DNA of 51,499 nt, from contig NZ_JACXJA010000058.1 in assembly GCF_014705615.1 (NCBI RefSeq), positions 1 through 51,499 on the forward strand. Direction: 5' to 3'. The notes under the pieces were generated by a model. It worked only from the letters and a program-made list of their open reading frames with translations, was not told the origin of the DNA and did no database searches. Shown here piece by piece: positions 40,298 through 48,700 of this stretch. The DNA is from Paenibacillus oceani. GTDB lineage: Bacteria; Bacillota; Bacilli; Paenibacillales; NBRC-103111. Each line of letters starts with the position of its first letter. Positions within the stretch are counted from its first letter, which is position 1. The translations under genes and the position numbers were made by a program.

Positions 40298-41835
40298 AAT
40301 CTGCTCCCCTCCTGATCGGAATGAGGGTCCTTGCTCAGCATATTCGGAATTTCCCGCTGTTTCTTCAGAGGCGGCTTCAGCAAGGCCGGGATGAGATCGC
40401 GGAAAGAGACCGGGGATAACGGCTCCAGATAACCGACTCCGAACGACCTCAGGCCCGATAAATAGATAACGATCGTAAACATGCTAATAAAAAAACCGAA
40501 CATGCCCAGCAGGGACGAGCACAGCAAGGTAAACAGGCGCATCAGGCTGACGGTGCCGCTGAGCGATTGATTGACCAGAATAAACGTGGACACTCCCGTA
40601 GCGGCGGCCACGAACAGCATCGTCGGCGATGTCAGTCCGGCGCGGATCGCGGCATCGCCGATGATAAGCCCGCCCACTACCGCGATTGTTTGTCCCAGTC
40701 CTTTGGCAAGCCGCAGCCCGGCCTCCCGAAAAATCTCAAACAGCATAAGCATGAGAATAATCTCCATGGGAGCGGACAAGGGCAGACCGGACCGCGAGTT
40801 GGAGATCGTCGCCATTAACGGAAACGGAAGCTGGTCGATATTGAAGGAGATCAATGCGATCAGAAAACCCGGCGTCAAGATCGATACAAGCAGTCCCGTC
40901 ACGCGAAGGAAAACTTCGAACGTAACAAAATAAAATGGAAAATGCAGATCCTCCGGCGATTTCAACTGCGCCGTTATATTTGTGGGAGCGATCAGCGCCA
41001 TCGGAGAGCCGTCCACCAAGATGGCAAGCCTGCCCTTCAGCAGAACTTGTGCGATAAAATCGGGCCTGCCTATATAATCGAGAAGCGGGAAAAGCGAATA
41101 GGAGGAGTCCGAGATCCCTTCCTCCAGCTGTGCGCTGCTGAGCAGGGCGTCAATCTCGAAATGATTCAGCCGTCTGCGCGCCTCCTCCACCAGATCGGGT
41201 TTGGTAACTCCTTGCAGATACAGCAGCGATACCGCCGTCTGGCTCTCCGTTCCGATCACGAATACCTCGTTGTGCAGCTTGGTCGTTCTCAGCCGTTTGC
41301 GGACCAGCGCGACGTTGGTGGCAAGCTCCTCCGTGAAGCCGTCGCGGGGACCTTTGATCGAGATTTCCGTCGTCGATTCTTCGGGAGCGCGCTGCGGCAC
41401 GTCGCAAATATGGAGCGTGTACATCAGATCCGCTCCGCTCAGCCGTACGATCAGTTCTCCGCTTAACAGACGTCTCATCCATTCCCGGTCACTGGTAGCT
41501 TCGCTCAGCTGCAGCTTATTTTTCAGCTCGGCCGCTATTCGCGCAGGCTCCTCCTCGCGGTTCATCACCTCATCAAAGGCAGGCAGCACAAAATCGGTGA
41601 TTTGCGTCCGGCTCGCCAATCCCTCGCAAAACACCAGCACGATCTTTTTATCGCCCCGTTCGCCGTAAACGTACGACTGAACCACAATATCCGCCGACAG
41701 TTTGAAGTAGTCGCGCAAGCTCGCTTCATCCCAATCGGAAAGGCGGCCAAGGCCCGGTTCCTCCTCCAGATCGCGAAGTATATCCGGTACGGGCCGTCGG
41801 TGCCGGGTTAACCATTTTTTCCACTGCGGTTTCAT
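40294..41835 (-). CDS. spore germination protein, GerA family
   Basis: 513 residues. A hydrophilic N-terminal domain of ~280 residues (DIVVQSYVYGERGDKKIVLV, EISIKGPRDGFTEELATNVA, the family signature) is followed by ~5 membrane helices (NSRSGLPLSAPMEIILMLML, IGDAAIRAGLTSPTMLFVAA) and a Pro/Lys-rich tail. It is the channel-forming A subunit of a germinant receptor. It overlaps both operon neighbours by 4 nt. Confidence 0.96.
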   Translation of the reverse strand: MKPQWKKWLTRHRRPVPDILRDLEEEPGLGRLSDWDEASLRDYFKLSADIVVQSYVYGERGDKKIVLVFCEGLASRTQITDFVLPAFDEVMNREEEPARIAAELKNKLQLSEATSDREWMRRLLSGELIVRLSGADLMYTLHICDVPQRAPEESTTEISIKGPRDGFTEELATNVALVRKRLRTTKLHNEVFVIGTESQTAVSLLYLQGVTKPDLVEEARRRLNHFEIDALLSSAQLEEGISDSSYSLFPLLDYIGRPDFIAQVLLKGRLAILVDGSPMALIAPTNITAQLKSPEDLHFPFYFVTFEVFLRVTGLLVSILTPGFLIALISFNIDQLPFPLMATISNSRSGLPLSAPMEIILMLMLFEIFREAGLRLAKGLGQTIAVVGGLIIGDAAIRAGLTSPTMLFVAAATGVSTFILVNQSLSGTVSLMRLFTLLCSSLLGMFGFFISMFTIVIYLSGLRSFGVGYLEPLSPVSFRDLIPALLKPPLKKQREIPNMLSKDPHSDQEGSRL

Positions 41836-42968
41836 TGGGATTCCCCCTTCTTGCGTGCTTGGATGTATACGATCAGGAAGAGAAGCAGGGACAACGCGAG
41901 CAAATACCAGAACACCGTGGTATAGTACCCCGTCAACAGCTTAAGAAATCCGGTATCGCTTAGCGGCGCGACAACGAGCACGAGAAGCAGCCCGCATAGT
42001 CCGAATTGGAATCCGTTTTTTTGGCGCGGCGCCTTGATCCGCCATACTTCGGAGATGAGCAGTACCATGAGCGAAATACGCACGAACGCTCCGGACAACC
42101 ATTGGTAGATGGACAAAAAATCGACATGGGCAATGTAGCTTCCGATCGTAACCAGTCTCCACTGCTCATAAGACGGATAGCGCAGCTGCACCGATTCCAG
42201 CCCAAACGTCGCAATCGCCCCCATCAGCGGACCGATCGTCAGACCGCCCATGACAAGCACCAGGACGAACAAGTGAGTCCGTTTCAAGGAAGAATGCTGG
42301 AGAATCAGCAGGACGAGCAGCTCCATAATACTTGCCGCGACGTACTGCGCCGATTTCACTACAGGCATGACGCCATTTATAAAAGGGGGAGACAGCAGCT
42401 CGTACCGCTTGAACTGAAAGTTGCTCCCCATAACGAAATAGCCGAACGCGAGAACGGCCGGCAGCAACAAACCGGATGCGATCGCCAGCGATTTTATGCC
42501 TTTCCTGGACGAATAGTAACATAAAGAAAGCAGTACGCTGCCTGTGACGGTGATCGGCGTCTGCGGTAAAAACGTGACTTGAATCCACATTATGGTTTCT
42601 TTGAACGTAATATAGGCATTGGCAAACAAATACAGGGAGAACAGAGCGGCGATGAGACTGGACAGCCACAAGCTGGTACGGTCGCGCAGCCAGCCCATGA
42701 AGTTCCGCTGATGCGTCGCTTTGGCGATATAGGCGATCAGCAGCATCCAGAGCAGCAGCGGACCCAGCGACAGGAGCACGCCCATCCAGGCGTCTTTGGC
42801 GGATGCTTGAAGCAGCAGCGGTATAATCGTTACGTGGTTTACTAGACCGACAACCAGGATGAGCATGAAGTAGATCTGCAATGGCGATAGCTTGTCTGTC
42901 CGAAGCACGGCCCACCCATCCTCCCTTAGTTCCAATCTGCCGGGGCGTACGATAGCCATTGTTGCCAT
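41832..42968 (-). CDS. spore germination permease, GerB family
   Basis: 378 residues with ~10 predicted helices, related to the APC amino-acid transporters. Segments include DKLSPLQIYFMLILVVGLVN, AYITFKETIMWIQVTFLPQT and LDFLS-type SIYQWLSGAFVRISLMVLLI. It is the germinant-binding B subunit. It is the first gene of the operon, so the order is B-A-C rather than the more usual A-B-C or A-C-B. The ribosome site before the ATG (MATMAIV) is weak, and no clear sigma-G promoter was found in the 200 nt upstream. Confidence 0.94.
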   Translation of the reverse strand: MATMAIVRPGRLELREDGWAVLRTDKLSPLQIYFMLILVVGLVNHVTIIPLLLQASAKDAWMGVLLSLGPLLLWMLLIAYIAKATHQRNFMGWLRDRTSLWLSSLIAALFSLYLFANAYITFKETIMWIQVTFLPQTPITVTGSVLLSLCYYSSRKGIKSLAIASGLLLPAVLAFGYFVMGSNFQFKRYELLSPPFINGVMPVVKSAQYVAASIMELLVLLILQHSSLKRTHLFVLVLVMGGLTIGPLMGAIATFGLESVQLRYPSYEQWRLVTIGSYIAHVDFLSIYQWLSGAFVRISLMVLLISEVWRIKAPRQKNGFQFGLCGLLLVLVVAPLSDTGFLKLLTGYYTTVFWYLLALSLLLFLIVYIQARKKGESQ

Positions 42969-43178
42969 AAGACCGGCCCGTTAGACACGAAAAGAAGGGG
43001 TTTTCCCCTCCCGCCGGGCGCAGCGCTTGCCGGCATTCGGTTTTCTCCTCGGCCGGGATTCGCCGGGCTTACTGCGGCAAAGCGAAGATCGTCCCGTTGT
43101 TTGGACCACTCCCGCACCGGGTAAGTGATGTACGATACCGGGCTTCCGGACTTGATAAGCTAAAGGAGGCGCACAGCT

Positions 43179-43565
43179 ATGCCATGGACGAAACGCAATT
43201 ATCCGCCGTCGCTGAAAAATTTCGAACCCCGCGTCCGCGGAAAAGCGGTCGAAATTGCCAACGCTTTGCTGGAAGAAGGTTATGAGGCGGGACGAGCGAT
43301 CGCGATCGCAACGTCCCAGGCCAAGGAGTGGAACGAGAACCATCCGGAGCAAGAAGCCGCTTCCGGCACTGCGGTCAATCTCCGGGTAGTCCCGCATGAA
43401 GGAAGCTGGGCGATCAAGCGGCAAGGCTCCCGGCAGCCGGAGGCAGTCGCCCCCACCAAGGAGGCGGCGGAAAATAAAGCGAAGCAGATCGCCTCCGACG
43501 AGAACATCTGCGTTATCGTACACAGGAGAGACGGAACAGTGGAGAAGTCCTTCAATTATCGGTAG
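43179..43565 (+). CDS. DUF2188-domain protein
   Basis: 128 residues. The N-terminal half (PWTKRNYPPSLKNFEPRVRG, then KAVEIANALLEEGYEAGRAI) is a helical stretch often found before DUF2188. The C-terminal ~60 residues (LRVVPHEGSWAIKRQGSRQP then VCV-like ICVIVHRRDGTVEKSFNYR) are DUF2188. AAAGGAGG lies 9 nt before the ATG. Cytoplasmic, function unknown. Confidence 0.85.
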   Translation: MPWTKRNYPPSLKNFEPRVRGKAVEIANALLEEGYEAGRAIAIATSQAKEWNENHPEQEAASGTAVNLRVVPHEGSWAIKRQGSRQPEAVAPTKEAAENKAKQIASDENICVIVHRRDGTVEKSFNYR

Positions 43566-43689
43566 TTCCGTCCCGTCCGTCTGTCCGGGATGCGCCGGCC
43601 AGCCTGCTCTCGTCCAGGCCCCCCTCCCGTACAACGGAGTGGCAGAAACAGCGGGCGGGGTTCCGCGGCAGGTCGGCGGTCGATCGACT

Positions 43690-43890
43690 CCAATAAGAGT
43701 CTTTGGCCCCCTCTATTTTCGGCGGAGTCGGGCAACCGAAGCGGATAGAGGCGGTTTGTACCCCTTATTTCAACCAATTGAGGGGGGCTGAACCGTTTTC
43801 GCGGATTTTAGGAGCTTCAAACCGCTCTTATTTTCCCATCCAAGCGGGTTCCGGAGGAAATAAAAGCTGCAAACCAGTCTTATTCGCTGC
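43690..43890. repeat. 115-nt double-hairpin repeat, locus C (degenerate)
   Basis: Four degenerate copies of the AATAAGAG...CTCTTATT inverted repeat lie at about 43692, 43743, 43804 and 43858. Corresponding bases are 115-116 nt apart (43697 to 43812, 43748 to 43864), the same period as at 9738-10042 and 30011-30500. It lies between convergent genes. The spacer sequences differ from those of the other loci. Confidence 0.75.
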
Positions 43891-43930
43891 ATTACAGCCC
43901 ATCAAATCATCCTTTTCCTAGAGCAACGAA

Positions 43931-43976
43931 AAAGAAGTCTCCGCTCCACCGGGACGATGGATGCAGAGACTTCTTT
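43931..43976 (-). terminator. terminator of the GntR/solute-binding-protein gene
   Basis: AAAGAAGTCTC (43931-43941) pairs with GAGACTTCTTT (43966-43976), 11 bp. On the minus strand a T-rich TTTTTCGTTG follows. Confidence 0.85.
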
Positions 43977-43978
43977 CC

Positions 43979-45448
43979 TTACCGAAGCAGCGAATCCAGC
44001 CGCTCGCTGGCCTCTACCTCGTCCTCGAGCCGGGACCAGTAGCTCTTCAGCTCCTCGCGGATCGCCTCGAGCACTCCTACGCCGAGCCGCAGATCGCCGT
44101 ACAGCTTGCAGCGGGACCACATCGAGCCGGATTCTTCCTCGCGGCCGGGCCGGTTGCCTTCCAGCCCGGCATGAAGCGCCAGCGCTGCGGGGTGGGCAGG
44201 CAGCGACAACGTGCGGCGGCGGATCTGAAGCTGCGACCGCTCTCCGCACAGGAAGCGGACCAGCTTCTGCGCCTCGGCGGGCTGCCGGGCGCCGCTGCTT
44301 ACCGCAAGTCCGGTCACGAGCAGCAGCGTGTCGCTCGTCCTCAGCGATGGTAAAGGCGCGACGCCGTAGTCCAATTCTGTACCGATCAGCCGGTTCAAGC
44401 CGAAGTAGGTCGTCATAATCATCGAGACTTTCCCTTCGACGAACCAGCGTTCGATATCCGAATCGCTTTCAGCCCACAACGGCTGCGGCCGGCCTTGCTG
44501 ATGGATAAGATCGCGGGCGATGCGCAAGCTTTCCCACAGGGCCGGATCTTCGGATGTGCGTTTTCCCTCGTCCGCAGAGAACCGGAAGCCGTTCTGCAGC
44601 AAGAAGACGAGCCACCGGTTCAGCGATTGGATGTGAGCGGCAAACCCCCATATGTCCGATCGCCGGGCGAGTATGCGTGCGGTCTTGAGAAGCGTATACC
44701 AGGTCCAGTCCCCACAGGGCTCTTCCAGGCCGTTGGTCCGAAAATGCTCGCGATTGTAACACAATACGATCGGGGAGAACAAAAACGGGGCCGCCTTGCT
44801 GTTCCCTTCCGCATCTTCAAACGCAGCCCGCAGCAGCGGGTGTGCCGCCTCGGTATCCGGAGCTTTCCCGATTATCGCCAGCTCCGGGTCCCGCTCCTTC
44901 AGCTTCAGCGCATCCCACGCGCTCACGGTGAACACGTCCGCCATCCCGTGCTCCGCGTAATCGTGGGGAAACGGAGTCGGCATCAGGTGCACGCGCAGCC
45001 CGGGGTTCTCCTGCTCGAACGACGCTACCATAGACGACAGCTTCGCTTCGTCTTCCAGTGGTGCATAATAAGCAAGCCGCAGGACGACGGACGCAGCAGC
45101 CGTAACCTCGGCCGGTTCCTTCCTGCTCGCGGCTGGCATCGAACCGTCTCCGGCTGCTGCAGCGGACGCGCCGGCCGGGGTCTGCTCACGCTCCGCACCC
45201 CGGACAGCCGCAGGCACGCCGACGACCCGGTTGCCCACCCGCCGGACTTTGACGATATACCCCTCGCTAACGAGCGTATCCAGCGCTTTCCTTACCGACT
45301 CTTTGCTAAGCTGAAACGTCTGTCCGAGCTCCACCTCGGAAGGCAGATAGTCCCCCGGCTTCAGTATGTTCTCCGCCATATCGCTCCGCAGGCGATCCGT
45401 CAGCTGTTGGAGACGCTCCGTAAATTGACTGCGGCTTGGTCGTGCCAT
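43979..45448 (-). CDS. GntR regulator fused to solute-binding-protein domain
   Basis: 489 residues. Residues ~8-76 are a GntR winged helix (DMAENILKPGDYLPSEVELG followed by QLSKESVRKALDTLVSEGYI). After an Ala-rich linker (~80-118), residues ~120-480 have the fold of an extracellular sugar-binding protein (LRLAYYAPLEDEAKLSSMVA, MADVFTVSAWDALKLKERDP, WFVEGKVSMIMTTYFGLN). There is no signal peptide or membrane helix, so it should be cytoplasmic, with the binding-protein domain as its effector sensor. It is divergent from the SLH surface protein; TAGGCGATA-like sites between them are its probable operators. Confidence 0.88.
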   Translation of the reverse strand: MARPSRSQFTERLQQLTDRLRSDMAENILKPGDYLPSEVELGQTFQLSKESVRKALDTLVSEGYIVKVRRVGNRVVGVPAAVRGAEREQTPAGASAAAAGDGSMPAASRKEPAEVTAAASVVLRLAYYAPLEDEAKLSSMVASFEQENPGLRVHLMPTPFPHDYAEHGMADVFTVSAWDALKLKERDPELAIIGKAPDTEAAHPLLRAAFEDAEGNSKAAPFLFSPIVLCYNREHFRTNGLEEPCGDWTWYTLLKTARILARRSDIWGFAAHIQSLNRWLVFLLQNGFRFSADEGKRTSEDPALWESLRIARDLIHQQGRPQPLWAESDSDIERWFVEGKVSMIMTTYFGLNRLIGTELDYGVAPLPSLRTSDTLLLVTGLAVSSGARQPAEAQKLVRFLCGERSQLQIRRRTLSLPAHPAALALHAGLEGNRPGREEESGSMWSRCKLYGDLRLGVGVLEAIREELKSYWSRLEDEVEASERLDSLLR

Positions 45449-45570
45449 ATCCGTTCACCTTCTACTCTTCTGATCTTGTTTCGCCAGCCTTTCAGGCTTT
45501 TCCGTCACGTAATGGTAGTTGAAGTATTATATCATAATCTGGCGCAAAGATCAGGGGTTGCAGCCATATG

Positions 45571-45721
45571 TAGGCGATAAATATTTTTTTAGATCACATA
45601 GTCAGAGTCATTGACAGCGCATTCATTCACTTGTAGGCTATAAATAACACGATAATATATCGCCTAGCGAATGTTGTCACTGAATTTTTTTTACCTCCAC
45701 GCGATTTCTAGGCGATATAAT
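45571..45721. promoter_or_regulatory. four TAGGCGATA-type operator sites in divergent promoter region
   Basis: TAGGCGATAAATA (45571-45583), TAGGCTATAAATA (45634-45646), the inverted copy AATATATCGCCTA (45654-45666) and TAGGCGATATAAT (45709-45721). Copies 2 and 3 make an inverted pair. TTGACA at 45611-45616 with 17-nt spacing puts copy 2 on the -10 of the surface-protein promoter. On the minus strand a TATAAT near 45530 serves the GntR gene, with copy 1 upstream. Copy 4 is 4 nt before the ribosome site of the surface-protein gene. Confidence 0.65.
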
Positions 45722-45738
45722 TCAAAGGAGGAACTACA

Positions 45739-48700
45739 GTGAATTGGAAACGTGTTGCTGCAGCGGCGCTTTGCTTCATGCTGACCGTGCCGGCTTTCAC
45801 TCCGTCATCCGGGGCGGCAGCGGCTCATTCGACTACGTATATCCCTCAGCTTGTGCACAATGCCGGTTTCGAAGAGCCGATGCAAGGGGGAACGATTCCG
45901 GGGTGGACGACACTGCCCGCCGCCGGAGATCTGGGTACGGCTTTACTGGCCGAAGCGTCGCCAGAGAATGCCTTTTCCGGCAGAGCCAGCTTGAAGATGG
46001 CCGATCACGACCCGGGCCGTTCTCTGGAAGTGTTCAGCAGTCCGATTCCGGTTAATGAGGAGCAGACGTACCGCCTTCGGACGCAAGTATTCGTGGAAGC
46101 CAAAAGCGTGCGCATTTATGTCCGCTTCTTCAGCGGGCCCGACACCAAAACCGATCTGACGGGAGGAACTGTTAATGTTCTGGCCAATACAGCAGGGGCG
46201 TGGAATCCGATCGAGTTGGAAACGGCCGTTCCCAAAGGGGCGAAGTACGCGCAAGTTACGTTCTACTACGGCGCGGCGGGCACGGGGACGATCGCTTATC
46301 TCGACGACGTGCAGTTCGACATGAAGCAGCAGCCGATCAGCGAGTTGAATCCGCCTTACGTCTCCACCGGTCTCGATCTGGGGGAACCGGTCAAGATCGG
46401 CTTGTCGCAAGCTGCTTTATTCGGGAGCGGCCCGAACGGCGAACAGGAGCAGTACATAACGACGACCGGTTCTCCGATCGCCTTTACGGTTAACGATCCG
46501 GTGACCGGGCAGCAGACATTTTCCGAGCGGGTTACGGGCGCTACCGATCCGGTCTGGGGGATGGCGCGGGGCTCGGACGGCAACGTTTATTTCGCTTCGA
46601 CAGGCAAGCTGTTCCGCTACCTTACCGCCGAGAAGCGGATCGAGAACCTCGGCACGAACCCGACCGGCAATACGACGATGTATGACGTAAAAGCGAGCTC
46701 CGACGGGAAAATATACGGCAGCACGTTTCATTCGTCCAACTGGGGGAAAGTGTTCGAATACGATATCGCCACAGGCACCTTCAAAGATCTGGGCGCCGTC
46801 AAAGACAAGGAAGCCTACGCGCGCGGGCTCGGCGTAACCGACCAATACGTATACGTCGGGACGGGCTCGAATGCAAGCCTGATCCGGATCGAACGGGCGA
46901 CCGGGGCCAAAACGGAAATTAACATCCCCGGATACAGCGGGGAAAAGGGCAAAACGCTGACCGAAGTCGACGTATATAACGGGTTCTTGTTCGTTAACGC
47001 GACCAACAAGCTCCACATCTTGAAGGACGGCACCTACGAGTACGTTCAATCGATTCCGATCCAGTCCAAAATATCGCCGCCCTCCCCGCTCCAGCCGAAT
47101 CTGATCTACTACAAGCTCGGGGAAGAGCTATACAGCTACGATATGGCGGCGAACCAAGTTACGAAGCTTTCCGGCATTACGCAACCTTTGCCGGATACCG
47201 CCTTTAAGATACACGCCTGGATCACGGCAAGCAGCGGGCGTTTTGCCGGGAAGCCTGCGCTCTACAGCATGGCCGCCTATGGCGAGACGTTCGTATACGA
47301 GCCCGTAAGCGGAGAGTATGCTACCCACAACGCCGCCCTTTCCGTCATTGGAACTCCGGTTAACGTGATGGAGCATAATAACGGTCTGCTGTATATGGGC
47401 GGCTTCCAGCGCGGCATGAGCATCTTCGATACGGTTACCGGACAGCTGAAGTACGACTACCCGTCGTTCCATCAGCCCGAGGGTATCGGCTTTTACGGCA
47501 GCACGGCTTACTTCGGAACCTACACCGGCGCGAAAATGTACCGGATGGATCCGGCGCAGCCGATCGATTTCAACGATTACGGCTGGGGCAATCCCGGCAT
47601 TGCGGCGGATATCGAGGACGGCCAGAACCGGCCGTTCAGCATGACGAGCGGCGGCGGCCAAATTTTCGTCGGCACGTTCCCGGTCAGCGGCTTCGAAGGC
47701 GCGCTGACTGTGATGGAGGAAGTGAAGGACGGCAGCGGAACCGTGACAAGCGTAACGTACGAGACGTTCCGCAACATCATGCCGAACCAGTCGATCATCG
47801 GGCTCGCCTACAAGGACGGCAAAGTATACGGGAGCACGACGGTATACAGCGGCAGCGGATCGGTGAACCCGGCGCCGCTGAAAGCCGAGGCCGAAGTGTT
47901 TATCTTCAACCCGGTTACGAAGCGGATCGAGAAATCGCTGACGCCCAAAGTTGACGGGGTAGCAGGCGAAGTCAAAATAATCGGAGAGCTGGAAGTCGGG
48001 CCGAATGGCCTGATCTGGGGCGTGCAGGATGCCTTTGTAAGTACCGCTGCCGGCTATGACGCATCCATCTTCGCTCTCGATCCGGATACGCTCGAGGTAG
48101 TCAAGTCCAGGAAAATTACCCAATCTCCTTACAGCACGAGCAAATACCGGCCTTATTTTATTCGTTTCGGCAGCGACGGCCTGATCTATTCCACGATCGG
48201 AAGACAGCTGTTCGCCATAGATCCGGATACGCTGGAAGCGAAAAACATGCTGCCCGGCAAAGCGATTAACATGATGACGCTGGCGGATAACGGCGACATG
48301 TATTATATCGACGGCACGAAGCTGTTCAAGCTTCCGGTCGCGCTGCTCGTATCGGCGCCGGTCCTTTCGAAGCCGAATCTCGCTGCAGGGCAATCCGCCG
48401 ACGTCTCGACTCCGATTCGCATGGCCAACCACTCCCAGCGCGATTGGAGCAAAGTGGTCACTACGTACACGTCGAGCAATCCGGCAGTTGCAGCCGTACA
48501 AGGCAGCACCGTAACTGCCGTCGCCCCCGGAACCGCGGCGCTCACAGCTTCCGTTCACTTCGAAGGACAGACGGTGGCGAGCGAGCCTCTAATGATTACG
48601 GTTAGGGAAGCCCAGCCGGAAGAGAACGGCGGCAGCGGCGGGAACAATGGGAATGGCAACAATAGCGGCAGCAGCAACAACAGTAATAACGGCAATAACT

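Noticed and set aside
42926-43117. Small 63-residue minus-strand gene upstream of the germination operon
   Set aside because: No ribosome site, no recognisable sequence, and it overlaps the gerB-like start in another frame.
47128-48558. 476-residue minus-strand frame under the SLH protein gene
   Set aside because: Arg-rich shadow of the surface-protein gene without domain or start signals.
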